A DNA stretch of 64,000 bases from Adiantum capillus-veneris (GCA_014529385.2 CM043962.1:124232470-124296469); one strand, 5' to 3'. Positions 11,777 through 26,905 are shown, counted from the stretch's first letter. The notes: a model not told the origin generated them from the sequence alone. Translations and numbers: made by a program.

Positions 11777-11969
11777 TGTCAAGCCAAGGTTGTGTGGAGA
11801 GAAAGGTTCTAGTCTCACACCGACAATTGATACGCTCATGGATGAACCAAGATGTGGACTTGGGTATATTATTTGACAATGCATTGGATTCCACCCACTT
11901 GCTGACATAGCATGTTTCCATGATTATATATATATTCTCTCTTTGTGTGAATATATATATAACCTCCCA
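11777..11969 (+). repeat. LTR of element A, second copy (193 bp)
   Basis: Same TGTCAAGCC...CTCCCA ends, internal AT tracts and primer-like TAGTATCAAGAGCCC on its right as the LTR at 8186. Confidence 0.75.
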
Positions 11970-12453
11970 TAGTATCAAGAGCCCAGTTCACAAATATTTC
12001 CCCTAGGTCGAATAGTGATCAAAGATGTCATGCCCACTACTATTAGCCTACCCCCTCTCACAAATGGTTCCATAAGAGATTGGGCCGCCTGGATAAGTTC
12101 CTTGCACATTTGCAACCTCTCTTTTTCATACCTTCAATGAGGATACGTCAGCCATCTATGTTGTTTGGTTTGATTGGGTTTTAGCCTAGCTTCATAGGCC
12201 TTCAAAATTGCATGTAAAGGTTCAAATACTTTTTTCACCAACATTGAACCGCCTGAGGAAATCTTTGACTCTTCTTCTCTCTTCGCATCTCTCTTAATTT
12301 CTTGCTCGCGTTTAAGCTGTTCTTTGTTTGATGCAGTTTTCTTTCTAAAGTTGTATTCTCCTTTAGACTCTTTGATTTCATTTTATCCCATTTGGATTTC
12401 CCAGGTTTTCTTCCAAGTCTCACTGCTATGTTGTCGATTAGTATTTGAGGCGG
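11970..12453 (-). pseudogene. Element E, copy 2, 3' part
   Basis: Matches 8392-8877 of copy 1; the minus frame gives charged sequence (KSKWDKMKSKSLKENTTLER). It is interrupted at 12453 by element C and resumes at 21904. Confidence 0.65.
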
Positions 12454-12615
12454 TGACAAGCGCAAAGCGTGACATGGACCCCGACGGCCTCAAAACGCTA
12501 GGAGCCGATGGACACCGAGCCGGCCACGGTGAAGCGAATAGGGGCACCACCTAGCTTTTGAGCGGCTAGGATGCGGACAGTAGTGATTGGAGGTATCACA
12601 AATTTACACACCAAG

Positions 12616-12694
<79 letters not shown>

Positions 12695-15015
12695 TGCAGG
12701 TGATGAAAACCCTCGGGGTGTGAGGGAAAACTATTTTCTCACAATATTTATAGCAACCTTATTTTCGACGAGGTGGCAATCATGGTGATAGAGATAGAGA
12801 GAGAGATAGTAAGCCTAATAGTGCGTTCTCTAGAGATGACTCACAGACACGGAGACTTTGCTAACATGAGTGCGTGTGTGTCGACCATTGGAGTCGAGAT
12901 GTGGACATAGCTTCTTCTCATAGTGCAAATTCCCAAATCTGCTACACTAAATCCCCCCCTCTCGTGATGAGAATGCTACAATCCCTCCCACCAAAATACT
13001 ACCAAGTGCTGACCGTTGATGGAATTGCTCCCCCCCCCCCCTCCCTTGATAGTGACCTCTCAGTGCCTTTTTATAGGTGGTGGTTGCTTTAGGTTAGGGT
13101 AATCTAATAAGATTAAGGGTTATAATTAGGGGATACAAAGCAAGGCGGTGGGCCCTAGATGGTTGACCCTTGCTTTGTCTTGGGGAATATTATAAAGGAG
13201 AACTCCTATGTGGGCCTTTTTTGTGGCCATCACCTAGAGAGAGATGATAATTTACAAATTGGGATTTTTTATAAGATTTTGTTTAAAAGTGGAAAAAATG
13301 ATGACAACCTACGGATTTTACTGAAGAGGGCGTCGTGGATGCGATGCCGGTGAACAGCGGCCTAGCTGGTGCGTCGGTGTAGCGCATTCGTCATTTTTGG
13401 GGTCGATCGGGGCATGCCTTAAGTGTCTTTTCTTGTTTCGATGTCGGTGACGTGCCAATTGGCCGTCTTCTTTTTGTTGATGACGTCGATGTCGTCGAGT
13501 CCTTCGTGTGTTTTTTATTCTCTTTGATGGGTGCGTATGGCGTGTGCATGTATGTGTGGATATGTGAGTGCATGTTTCACGTGTGTGTGTGTGTGTATAA
13601 GCGTGTGTGTATACAGCAAGGGTGTGCATGGGAATTGGGGGTATAAGTTATATATATATATATATTCTTAAATTTATAGTGCCTGCTACGCAGAGAGAGG
13701 GAGGACAAGAATGGGAGAGAGAGAGGGAGCGGGTGTTGTATGGGAGGAGGGGAGGGTGTGTGTGTGTGTGTGTGTGTAGTTAGAGAGAGACAGAGATTCT
13801 TTTACACTACGCCTACGGGCTTGAACAACACACACACACACACACAGAGGATGATGGCGGCTCTGTATCTGACAAGGACAAGGAGGGGATGAGGGGTATG
13901 CAGAGGGGGGGTAGTGTGTGTGTATGTACAGTGGATAAGGAGTAAGAGAGAGAGAGAGGCCCTGTATACTGCGCCTTCAGGCTGACTCAGAGAGCACGAG
14001 AGACTGAGTGGGGGGTGAGATGGCGAGGGACTGGGAGTGGTGAGGGAGCGGAGCGTGGTGTGTGTGGGTGTGGGTAAGAGAGAGAGTGAGAGAGTGCTCG
14101 ATGCCATGCGCGGCCTGCGGGCTGACGAGAGCGCGGGAGAGAGATAGAGGGTATGACATGGCTTGTGGCCTGCCCGTGGAAACGAGGGGGGGGTGAGGGA
14201 GGTGTGAGGTAACCATTTAAGCAAGGGTGGTGGCCCACCAGAGGGGGGGTGAGGGTGGTGTGTGGGTGTGTGGAGAGTGAGAGGGAGAGAATTATGCTGC
14301 ATGGCGGGTTCCTACACCGAGAGGAAAAGAGAGAGAGAGAAAGTGTGTGTAAGTGAGGGGGGGGGGGGGTAAACATAGAGAGGGTATGTGTAGGTGAATT
14401 AAGAGAGAGAGAGTGTGAGATATTCTATTCCATGCCCGCGGGGCCACTTACTCAAAGACAAGGAGAGTATGAGCAAATCGAGGGAGCGAAAGATAGTGAG
14501 AGAGAGAGCGGCGGCATGCCGATGGGAAGAAAACAAGAGGGGAGAGAGGGAGGGGAGAGTGAGGTCGAGGGAGTGTGGAGTGTGGACGAGAGGGAAGAGG
14601 GAGGGTTGAGGTATGGTGGCCAGCTAGGCAGGGGTATGGAAGAGCGAGGAGGGGTAAGAGAGAGAGTGCTTTGTGACAGTGAAAGAGAGAGGGAGAATCT
14701 CCAAAAGCGTGGCGGCCCCCGCCGGTAGAATATAGATAGTGGCATCCTATTTTATGCGCCCATTGGGCCAGGTGATGCAGAGGCAGGGTAAGTGAGAGAG
14801 AGAGAGTTGGCGGAGCCAAGCAGGAGAGAGAGGGGCCTCTGTCGTCTGGAAATAATGGAGAGAAGTGTGGCCAAATTGGTGGCGGCCCGCCGGTGGTTAA
14901 GCATAAAGGGGTGGTGAATGTTAAAAAAACTATTTTTTATCGTTTTTTCTTGCCAATGCACTCTCCCCTGCTTGGGGTTGGTTCTTGCCGCCGCGGTTAC
15001 AAAAACCGGTCGTCA
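12454..15015 (-). repeat. 3' LTR of element C
   Basis: 2562 bp; on the minus strand it begins TGACGACCGG and ends GCTTGTCA. It contains (GA)n at 12620-12690, GT/CA tracts near 13580 and 13755-13777, and a long GA-rich stretch at 13690-14830. Paired with 19547-21899. Open frames here (SLSLSL, THTHTH) are low-complexity. Confidence 0.88.
12620..12690 (+). repeat. (GA)n microsatellite
   Basis: About 35 GA units; the equivalent tract in the other LTR is at 19707-19772. Confidence 0.95.
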
Positions 15016-15042
15016 TTAGCCCTCCCGTCTGGCTAGAGGCAT
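15016..15042 (-). other. Polypurine tract of element C
   Basis: On the minus strand CCAGACGGGAGGGCTAA directly precedes the LTR start, marking 12454-15015 as the 3' LTR. Confidence 0.5.
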
Positions 15043-16430
15043 TCATGCTTCTAGCCCTACCTTTGATTCTTTAGTCGCGGAGTTGGAGGGTTCTCTCTCT
15101 TCTGGAATATCTAGCATGAACTCTGGATCAAACCTTAGGAAATACCTTTTTAGCCTCCATCCATTGACTCTAGTCTTGTGAATTCTTCCCTCTGCTTCCA
15201 TCAACTTACAACTACCTTTGTCATAGTGCCTTTTGACAATGAATGGTCCTTCCCATCTGGGTTGAAATTTCTTGTCCTTCGTGGTGTCAAAACTGTTGTC
15301 GTATCTCAATATTAACATGCCTTTTTCCAGGTTCTTTTCCTTAAGCCCTTGATTGAAGGTGAGCCGGCGTCGCTCTGCTTGTGTTGCATAGGATTGATGG
15401 CATCTTCATTATCTAGTTGGAGCCTCTCCAGATCCAGGATGTGGTTGCGGAGGTTGACAATTGGGCGCTGTAATTGGCTAGCCATGACTCGCAAGCTGGC
15501 TATCTGTACCTCAATGGGTAGAATGGTCTCCTTTCCATAAACTAGATGGAAGGGGGTGAAACCTAATGATGCTCGGAATGTCATTCGGTAGGCCCATGGA
15601 GCGGCCATGAGATGTTTATCCCAGTCACTTTTGTGGTTATTCACCTGCTTTGTGATGATTTTATAGATCATTCCGCTTACCTTTTCTACTAAGCCATTGC
15701 ACTGTGGGTAGTATGGTGTGGAATGTTGGCATGTAATGCCTAACTTTTTCATCAGTTCTTCCACCAGGTCACCTCTGAAACCTGGTACCCTATCATATAT
15801 TATCTCAAGAGGAGTGCCAAAACGGAAACAGACGTGCTCAAATATGAACTTTGCTACCTCTTCGGTTGTAATGCGGGTGGTGGCTGCGGCTTCCGCCCAT
15901 CAAGTCATGTAGACTACACCAACTAGAATGTATCGTTTACCTGCTTGGGCCCTTGGCAGAGGACCGATTGCATCTATTCCCCCTTTCTCGAACGGACCAT
16001 AAGAAATGATAGGAGTCTGTGGCTCATAGGTAAGTGTGCGATGACTGGCCACTTGACAGGCCTTGCATGTTTTACACCAATGATGCACATCCCTGTTCAT
16101 ACTAGGCCAAGAGTATCCTTCCTGTAGAATCTTCCTACTGGTGATATCTAAAGCAAAATGACCGCCGCACACACCATCATGGAAACTTGAGATTACCTCC
16201 ATGATCTCACTGGAGGTTGGTACTCGCCTAATATTCTGATCCTTTCCTTTACAATACAAGTGGTTGTTTACACAGTACAGGAGAAATTTGTAGCCGTGAG
16301 GCATCGTCATCCTTGCTGGAAACCACACAAGCGATGTCGAAGTAATCCAGAAAGTCGATGGTGATGTCTTCTCCCTTCTTTCCATCGAGTGTGGGAAAAG
16401 AGACACTTGCCATGGTAGTAACTCGGGATA
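15043..16430 (-). pseudogene. Integrase of element C
   Basis: From right to left: a zinc-binding HHCC region (FHDGVCGGH ... HHWCKTCKACQ, about 16170-16060), then the DDE core with first Asp in GGIDAIGPLP (about 15975), second Asp in IIYDRVPGF (usual SDNG box altered) and Glu in YPQCNGLVEK (about 15680). It ends in an SH3-like C-terminal domain (RWEGPFIVKRHY ... RVNGWRLKRYF, about 15260-15130). Stops or frame changes near 15900, 15310 and 16400 break it. Its N-terminal side is cut at about 16430, where element D begins, so RT and RNase H are not present. This enzyme would insert element DNA into the host genome. Confidence 0.88.
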
Positions 16431-17393
16431 TTACAAGCTTTTTATTTTTTATTTTTTATAATAACGTTGTTGCGCGCATTTTGAGAACCCTGTTTTTGGT
16501 AAATTTGTACATACGGACATGAAGCTCGATGTCAAAAGTGTGTGAGGGATTTATTTTTGTGGGGTTTTTAGCTTGCTTTAGCAATCACATGTACATGCAC
16601 TGCAAGTCGCTACTCCAGTGACAGCTGTCGGGCTAATGTAAGTGCCCGTGAGTGAGTTTTTTGAAGTGAGCCTTGTATATAACTAAAACTCATGTACAAA
16701 CTTAAAAAATTTCAGCCAAACATCAGAAATTTGCAGTTTTTATCTCGTTGTGTCTCCTTGGTCCTCTTGGATGCAATTTTTTGCCCCGACTAGCCTGCTC
16801 TACGTGTAGTCGAGTTGGGACAGCTTTCTGTTCGCGTCAATTTGAACATGGAGGCATATGGAATCAATTTTGGTCATCTTCAGCTTTCTCGCCAGTCATT
16901 TTTCAATATTTTCTTCAAGCTTTAAAGTTCCCCAATTGGAGTTGTGCTCTTCAGGTTACGACTAGTTCTCTGCAGGGTTATGGCTATGGCAGCCTAGTGG
17001 CAAATTGTGTGTAGACATATTCGGAGGGGATGTATCTATGAATTGTGGAATTGATGTTGAAGTTATGGGTTTGTGATGCTTTATTGTGAAAGGAGAGGCT
17101 CTTGTCTTCATCTGCATTGGTCGGCGTGTGCTGTAAATCCGTGCTTTGAGAGGGTTTTGCTCCTATGTGACATAGTCTCTTGGGTGGGCGATGGCTAGTA
17201 AATTCCGAAGGGTCTACTCTTATTGAACTTGTGGTGTCTCAAAAGGATTTGGAAAAGCTTTTTTTGTCTTGTAGTTCTCTATTAACACTCTTGGGTGACA
17301 TTGCTATAGAGGTGTTCCAGTTTGCTTGTTTCCCAACAGTGTTTTGGTGCCCACCACTGAGGATCTTCCTTAAGTGACCTTCAGTTTACAAGT
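16431..17393 (+). other. 5' region of element D, no gene seen
   Basis: A T-rich start (TTTTTATTTTTTATTTTTTA) followed by about 900 bp without a recognisable gene. It is probably LTR and leader of D, but I found no second LTR copy to fix its ends. Confidence 0.4.
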
Positions 17394-18919
17394 TTGATGG
17401 CTATGATGACAGAGTTTCGAAGTTTCTATGGTCATGTAGGTGAGGATGCTGATGCATTAATTGAAAAGATGGAGTTTTCTTGTTTGATGGCAAATAAGGA
17501 AGATCCAATGATTATGCTCAAGATTTTGTTCTTTTGCTTGAAAGAAGATGCAAGGATATGGTATGATGAGTATGACTTTTGGTTGAAATCATCTCAACCT
17601 CCATTGGTGATGACTTATGATGCATAAAAGAGGGATTTTCTTGAGAAGTTCAAGAAGGTAGAGGACACAACGGATGTATGGCACTCCATTGAAGGACTTG
17701 TGCAGTGTGACGGTCAAAGTGTAGATGCCTTTGTCAAGGAGTTCAATGCCTTGTGGAGAAGATGGTGTGCTGCTTTGGGAAGTGATGCTCCTCCTCTAAT
17801 GCTTAAGAAGTGTATGTTTATACAAGGTTTAAGGGCTGATTTACGGTTGAATGTTGAGCTTAAAAGGCCACTTACATTTGATGATGCAGTAAAGGTTGCA
17901 AAGCATAAGGAATGGACAATGTATGCAATGAAGACTTCCATGTTTCTAATTCTCTTGAGCATGTGAAAGAAGAATGTCATCTGCATAATGAGATTAAGAA
18001 GAATTCTCAATGTATGTCATCTTTGTTGTTTAAGCGATTTGATGTCAACCTTCATGTCAAAGATGATGATTCTAGTAAGGTGGATGTAGACAAGAAGGCT
18101 GCCATGATCATGAAAGAGTCTCAAATGCAAGGAGATGATCATTTTGAATGTCCAAGTCACATGGCTAATGCTTCTCATATAGGTTACAATGAGGATGAGT
18201 ATGCTTCTGGTACGAATGTTATTGTTGTGAGTTCTTCTCTTGTAGATGAGGTAGTCAAGGATCACAGTACAGAGGTCAAGGAAGATAAAAATGACAAAGA
18301 GGGTGATGTGTATGATGAGGTCTCTTGAGTATATTCTTTGGGTGATTGTATGCAAAAGGGTGATGCAGCAACTAAGTATACTACTTGTGTTGTTGATGAG
18401 GATCCTATCAATGAGAAGCTTCATGGCGTGCATGATGGTGTGGGTGATCCTGCCTTAATTGATGAAGAGAATATTGAGGTTTTAGAAGATATGGAAAATG
18501 ATGGAGGCTCTCTTGTTATGACTCATGTGAATATGGTTGATGCTTCTTTGCTTGATCCTTATGCTGAGGATAGGAATCTATGTGTAGAAGATGTCTTACT
18601 TATCAAGCATGGTGTAGTTGAATTGGATGAATGGTTAATGAAGAGTGGGGAGAATGAAATGGATATGCATGAGGATATAAAAATGGCTGAGTTAAAATTT
18701 GAAGACTTTTTGGATGAGATGTTAAAGGCTTCCTTGCATGCTATAATGATGAAAGGGTGTTTCTATGTTGTATTTGTTGACAGTACTTTATGCCTAAACA
18801 GGATTCGGATTCTACATATGGTTTATGCTTTGATATTGGGAGTGACACAATTGATATGGTTGGTGTTTCTTCATGCATTCTTTGCTTATGTTGTATGGTC
18901 TTTTGATCCGGGTGGACAA
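17394..18919 (+). pseudogene. Gag-like ORF of element D with acidic linker, hydrophobic segments and FDPGG
   Basis: A gag capsid-type domain (GEDADALIEKMEFSC ... LKEDARIWYDEY ... FVKEFNALWRRWCAALG) spans 17394-17930. A stop at about 17625, a frameshift near 17930 and a stop at about 18326 interrupt it. The middle part (17960-18740) is acidic. The end has one or two membrane-type segments (ILHMVYALILGVTQLIWLVF, then LHAFFAYVVW) followed by SFDPGG at 18899-18916. Beyond this the frame enters element C sequence. The design repeats that of the ORFs in B and J. No zinc knuckle or pol domain is visible. Confidence 0.7.
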
Positions 18920-19395
18920 TATGCTTATGCTACTGCTGAGCATGAATGCTCTAGCAGACTAGGGGGTTGGCCAACTACCCCTTTTGGCCACTTAGGAGTA
19001 GAGGTTATATCTTTTCTTGCAGTTTCCTTAGGGAAGAGGGGCCTTACCGTTTTCTTTCCTCCCTTGATATGGACGACCTCCTCGCGGTGAATGTCGATGT
19101 AGATGATTTCAGCCCCTCCGTTAAATTTATTGCTAGCACTCATTAACAATGTGCTTTGGTTGACAGCAGTGATGGCACTTCATAGCCTTCCCACATGATG
19201 CTCTCAATTTGCGGTTAGAATGAGAAACACAAGATGGGGAGATTACCTCTTGAATACTGCCGACACTATAGCCTGGCAGTAGTACTTCAATGAAGGTGGT
19301 GAGTGCCTCTTTAGTCTTCTCCTCCTCCGTTCTCTAGTTGGAGAATTCTTTCAGCCATTCATCCATGATTGATGATGTGCGTTGTTTTCAGCATT
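18920..19395 (-). pseudogene. Gag C-terminal part of element C with zinc knuckle
   Basis: On the minus strand, a short start region (MDEWLKEF...) after the primer site leads to a perfect CX2CX4HX4C knuckle, CHHCCQPKHIVNEC (about 19180-19140), then a Lys/Pro-rich tail to about 18925. The knuckle binds nucleic acid in packaged particles. The gag is unusually short and is cut by element D on its left. Confidence 0.65.
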
Positions 19396-19420
19396 GTAAA
19401 GTGAAAGTTTCTGAGAAGCT

Positions 19421-19439
19421 CTCCTCAGTGGGGGCACCA
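19421..19439 (-). other. Primer-binding site of element C
   Basis: On the minus strand it reads TGGTGCCCCCACTGAGGAG, identical to the site in B. It lies 107 bp inside the LTR end at 19547, much further than the usual 2-5 bases; the spacer (19440-19546) is absent next to the other LTR. Confidence 0.6.
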
Positions 19440-19546
19440 AACAGCCATTGTGCTTTTATTATATAAAAAGGGTAGCGAATGGTGGGTTCAAATTGTAGCC
19501 ACACGCTTTGACATATACAAGGTGGTACTTGTTACATCAGCAGAGA

Positions 19547-21899
<2,353 letters not shown>

Positions 21900-21903
21900 A
21901 CGG

Positions 21904-23360
21904 CAATGTGAGTTCCTCTGGCTACATTTTGGTAGCTTCTTGAGCTTGAGCTCGAGTCATCACCTTTAAAGGAATTTCTGGTTCTATCTCAAATCCTCTT
22001 GAAGAAAGCATCACACCTACAGCATTCATTGTTGCTTTCCCCTTGTAGTTTTGATTCTTAGCACAGTGTTGGAGTAGATGGTCTCTCCCACAACCGTCAT
22101 AGAATACAAATATTTCTATTTGTGTTGTATGGACAACCTCATGCCCATTGGTCACCTCCACATTCATAGCCTAGACCTTCTTGTTTCATAATTGGTGATC
22201 CGCCTAGAAAGAATTGTTCTTCAACCCATACTCTTGCTTGGCTATGCACATGAGCGTATTCGAAACCATGGAGTACTAGTTTTTCATGGATTGTGTCACA
22301 TGCATTGGCTAAGTGTAGTTGAATAATACTCTACCATAATTCAAAAGAGGTGGTTGTTGCCCTAGCATTTGTTGCGGCTTTAGTTGAGTGCTACACCATG
22401 GATTGGGGTGATCCCCTTAACAAGTATTACATCTCCTCAATTGAGGTTGTCGTACATTCAGGTTCTGTTTGTAGCCTTGGTTTATTATGTCAACCACTTG
22501 ACCAATGCAACTTGGTTTCACAGGAGTTTGAGAATCTTAAAACATTGTGGATTTTCCCTTCCGAGATAAGGCACTACTAGTCACATTATCTGTATCTTTC
22601 GTCCCCTCTCCATAGGCTTTACAATTGTCAACTAGATATAGAGCTTCTCTAGTGACTTGCTCAAACGCCCTGCATCCTTTCAAATGTATCCTTTTTGAGA
22701 GTTTTATTCCTCAAGCCCTCTATGAAAACTGATAATCTCTCATCTTATGGTAGCTCTCTCACTCGACATCTATCTATGTACTGTTTGAAGCGAAGCAAAA
22801 GTTCCTTCACTTTTTCGTCCTTTTTCTGTTTGAAAGCGTAGATCTATGACATTGTGGTGTGCTTGACTACCCTTTCTAAGAACTCCTCTATAAATTCTTG
22901 CAAGAGTTGTGCTATGTTGGGAAAATCATCTCTATTTAGAAGTTAGAACCAAGTCAAGGTTGGTCCTTTCAATGCCCAAACCCCTCATACTATGTATGGA
23001 AATCTGAAATTTGTTCAGCTCTCAAAATTTGTTTGAAGAGTGAGATATGACCCATTGTACTCTGTCTTGAAAGATTGGCCCACTTGATATGGTCTTAATC
23101 GGTGTGATTCAATCACCAATCGAACCAGTTTGTGGTCTCTTGGAAAGACGTCTATCGTTCTCTCCCCTCGTGTTGGAGAAAACCCCAGTGAAATCCTCTC
23201 TGATATATCATCTGGCATCATTTTTTAAAAAAGTAAGTAGATATTGGTGGAGTATCATTTTATGTAAATCTCTCTAGGTCAATTGGATCGACAAGTTTGT
23301 AATCTCTTCCATACTTATCTACCATCAAAACTTACACTCGATGGCCATCTATATACGTGA
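21904..23360 (-). pseudogene. Element E, copy 2, 5' part (gag)
   Basis: Matches 8878-10329 of copy 1 and continues a little further into the N-terminal side because element F is absent here. Minus-strand fragments include GFSPTRGERTIDVFPRDHKL (about 23190-23130) and the knuckle-like YDGCGRDHLLQHC (about 22100). Some coding features survive better than in copy 1 (final Cys of this knuckle kept) and others worse (first Cys is Tyr). Confidence 0.65.
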
Positions 23361-23559
23361 ATGCATAGAGGTTCCTATGGATGATCAACTCTCTAGCATT
23401 GAGCTCTACACACTTGTAGAAGATACATGGATCCCCATTTGTGAACCTATATAAGCTCCAGGAGCACAATCCATTAGAACCCTCATGCCGTTGATAGAAG
23501 GTCTATTTGATAAGTTACAAGTTTTGGCCTAGCAAATGCTCCAACCGCATTCAAACTCA
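23361..23559. other. Unassigned junction sequence
   Basis: Between the E gag and the G pol. It may be the start of E or the decayed RT palm of G. No feature recognised. Confidence 0.3.
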
Positions 23560-25640
23560 CGATGGACACAAATCTTCAGGCCACTCAAATTCTCTTCAGG
23601 AGTACAAGTGACACCTCTAGGTAATCTATCAAGTTGTGAGAGAGAATAATCTTTTCATTAATCAAAAGAGAAGTGATTTTTTCCTACAAGAGATTCAATA
23701 TTTAGGTCACATTATCTCTCAAGATGGTATATGTATGAATCCATCAAATTTGGAGGTAGTAAGAGCATGGCCTAATCCAAGGAATCTACATGAGCTAAGA
23801 AGCTTTTTTGGTATGTGTGCATACTATAGATGCTTCATAGAAATATTCTCTCAAATAGCAGGACCATTGCATGACTTAACAAAGAAGAACATTAAGTACT
23901 CATGGACTGCTAAAGGACAAAATGCTTTTGACAAGCTCAAAGAGAAGCTTACCTCTCAACCAGTCCTCATGCGTTAGAATCTCTCAAAGCAATTTGAGGT
24001 CCAATGTGATGCTTGTGGTAAGCTCCTTGGAACATTTTTGCTTCAAGAAGTGCATGTCATAGCATATGAGAGCCGAAGGCTCAATGCCAATGAACGGGTC
24101 TTGGGCATATACGAAAAAGAGATTTTAGCTATTCTACATGCCCTAGACACATGGAAGCACTATCTCTTGGGTGCTCCATTCATCCTGCAAATTGATCACA
24201 AAGTCTCAAGAACTTCATGATGCAAACCAAGCTCTCCAAAAAACAAATGAGGTGGAAAAATTTTGTTTTGCAATTTAAGTTTCATATTGCTCACATTGCT
24301 GGCAAGCACAATCAAGTGGTCGATGCACTTTCACAATAGCCAAGGGTAAATGTGGTGTCTATAGCAACTCACAATGATCTATCTTTTATGGTGACTTTAA
24401 GTAGGTAATTACAGCCTTGCATTAGGGTATTAAAAAAAAAACCATTCACCTTGGAGGATGGTTATCTTCCAAATGGAAATCGGCTAAAGGTTACTCACCC
24501 ATAGAATAAGAAAGTCATGTATGATTCCCATGCTTCTCATTATGCAGGGCAAAGAAGGATTCCATAATCTACTCTTCAAGGAGTAGAAATGTATTTCTGT
24601 TGGTTTACCATGAAAAGTAAACATACAAGGGTATGTTTCAAAATGCGTGGTATACCAAAAATTGATATTTGATCAAGGGAAGCAACTTGAATTGTTCAGT
24701 CTACATACTTAGCAAGAAAACACACTCTATGCTTGTCAAAAAGAATATTAAGGCACATCAAACGGCAACCCTCTTTAGATCTCAAATTTTCAAGTATCAT
24801 GGCTTGCCAACATCCATAGTGCCGGACAAAGATCCTAGAATGATTAGTAATTTCTAGAAGGGTCTCCTTGAGAATATAGGAATCTAGTAAAAGCCTATGT
24901 CATGGAAGTAGATCAACGTTCTCAATGAGAGACGTACCTACCTCTTATGGAGTATGCGTACAATGACATTGTACATACTTCTATAGGGAGAGAACCTTTC
25001 GAGGTTAAAGAGGGAAGATCCAAAAGTCCCTTACTACTTAAAGTACATGGGAAGATCTTCATTGTTGATGAATATAGTCGAGACTTACAAGAATCTTTTC
25101 CAAAGATTAAAAATATGTTATATCCATCTCATAGAAAAGGCGAAAAGGGTTGCTGCTAATAAGCACAGATGATCCTTAGCATTTAAAGAAAATAATTGGG
25201 TTTTGCTATAAGTTTCTCAAGGCTCATCTAAGGCATACTACAGGAAAGAGTCCTACGGGCCACCAAGAGTATTATGCTAAACTCGCAAAAAGATACTATG
25301 GTCGTTTCTTCTAAAATTCTTAAGCCAATCAATGAAATGGATTATTGGTTAAAGTTTCCCAACCATTGGCTCATTCACAATGCTAACCATGTGAGCCTAC
25401 TCAAGCCTTACAAAGGAGAGCCACCAAAAGAATTAATAATGGAGGACCCATCAGAGATCAAAGATCAGGAAGAGGTGTTGCAGCTTGAATCGATTCTTTG
25501 ACACGAAGACAAGGTACTAAGAAACGGTAATGTTATCCAAGGATATCTTGTTAAGCTTAAGAATTATTCTTTTAAGATTCTAGATGGATACAAGGAACCT
25601 AGCCGAAGGATAATATGAACCTTGTCAATGCTTACAATGC
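23560..25640 (+). pseudogene. Element G: decayed chromodomain-type Ty3/gypsy pol
   Basis: RT thumb and connection (VVRENNLFINQKRSDF, QEIQYLGHIIS, WPNPRNLHELRSFFGM) spans 23590-23975. RNase H (FEVQCDACGKLLGTFL ... YEKEILAILHALDTWKHYL) follows at 23990-24220, integrase core (KYHGLPTSIVPDKDPRM) at about 24790-24850, a degraded C-terminal domain, and a chromodomain-like end (VLRNGNVIQGYLVKLKNYSF) at about 25510-25580. The catalytic RT palm and most of gag are missing on the left. Frames alternate and many stops occur. A chromodomain at the integrase end usually directs insertion into heterochromatin. Confidence 0.82.
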
Positions 25641-26480
25641 TACACTAGAGTAAGCAAATGAAAATGCATTTTAAATGAGCAATGTTTTTGTCTTATAAGA
25701 CTCATTCTCTTTCTTTTATTGTGCACAAAATTTAAGACCTATGTATGCTTAGGATCATGTTTGTGGTGACAATGTCTCCCAAACACCAAATAGAACTTGT
25801 CACTCTACTTTGGAAGTATGATATGGACTAAAGAGTAGACATGCTTGCGATAGCTAAGTCTCTCGAGCACCAAATGGTTTAGTCATCCATTTTGGAATGA
25901 TGTCATAGGGTAAAAAGGGATCCGCTATCCGCTAAGAAACATGAACTAATGACCAGGTTTTATCTTCTCTACCTCAGAGTCGCAAACGACTATGATTTCA
26001 AGAGAGAGGTAATGTCATAAAATATAATATATAGATCACTTAATATGGGAAGATAAAAGGGGAACAAGAGTTGGGATACAGATAAGTGCTTCTAGACCTA
26101 TCTCAACAAGGGACCAAAGGACAAATGGTTGCATCTCAATAGGGGTCCAAAAGGCGATGGTCTACCAAAAAGCAATGTGCAATAAGTGCTTCTAGATTTA
26201 CCTCATCAAGGGACCAAGAGGAGAGATGGTTACATCTCAATAGGACAGTGTTACAAATTTGTTTGACATTAGGCAAAGCTAGGGCTAACCTTGAGGTGGA
26301 ATCCTACCCAAGCATGAGGTGCTTGTCGGCTAACCTTGCCCATGCTTGAGGTGATTCTCATGCTTAAATGACTAAGGCTCTTGAAGTGTTTAATTCAAAG
26401 ACATACTCTCAAGAGGCATAAATGGTTTCCATGCTTGATTGACTAAGTGCTTGAAGTGTTCAATTCAAACCAAATGACTT
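25641..26480 (+). other. 3' tail, polypurine tract and LTR start of element G
   Basis: Non-coding tail of G. TTCAAGAGAGAGGTAA (about 25997-26012) precedes TGTCATAAAATATAAT at 26013, the expected junction of polypurine tract and 3' LTR. The far end of this LTR was not found. Inside are two short tandem duplications (26083-26243 and 26330-26485). Confidence 0.5.
26083..26243 (+). repeat. Tandem duplication, unit about 105 bp
   Basis: ATAAGTGCTTCTAGA ... GGTTGCATCTCAATAGG occurs at 26083 and again, with small changes, at about 26188. Confidence 0.75.
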
Positions 26481-26485
26481 AAGAA
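26330..26485 (+). repeat. Tandem duplication, unit about 75-80 bp
   Basis: CATGCTTRAWTGACTAAG...CTTGAAGTGTT(T/C)AATTCAAA...GAGGCATAAA occurs twice. Confidence 0.65.
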
Positions 26486-26664
26486 GCATAAAGGATACAT
26501 GTCAAAATCCTCCACATATGGCCCTCATGATGTGCTTGAATCCTATTGAATAGGCTTTAAAGGGGTCCAATGAGAATTTAGATGCATAAAAATAAATAAT
26601 TAAGTTCTTTACGTCGAAGAGAAAAAAGAGAACACATGTCCAAACGATATAATTAAATAGTAAG

Positions 26665-26710
<46 letters not shown>

Positions 26711-26905
26711 GGACCAAACTTGAGAGGGGGTATAATCTCCCACTCACACACACAAGCATTCTCTCATTGTGTGGAGTGCAAAGGCAAGATCTCCATCTCC
26801 TTCTCCAAGCTTGTTGAGAAGTGGAGAGCCTACACCAACACTCTTGGCTATGGAATGCAAATCCAAGAGCCATGCTTCAATGTAGAATTGTCCGACCATG
26901 GAAAA
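26481..26905 (-). repeat. Fragment of LTR family H, inverted relative to 43951-44978
   Basis: Reverse complement of parts of 44520-44960: the segment with CTCCTTCTCCAAGCTTGTTG and CCAAGAGTGTTGGTGTAGG, and the segment with AAAGGGGTCCAATGAGAATTTAG, occur in both places. It includes a (GA)n run at 26667-26706. Confidence 0.7.

Noticed and set aside
13802-14376. Minus-strand Ser/Leu/Pro/His-rich frames
   Set aside because: They come from GA, GT and CT tracts in LTR C; the paired LTR has different lengths.
17912-18433. Minus-strand 138-codon frame opposite the D gag
   Set aside because: Antisense shadow of the acidic linker of the plus-strand frame.
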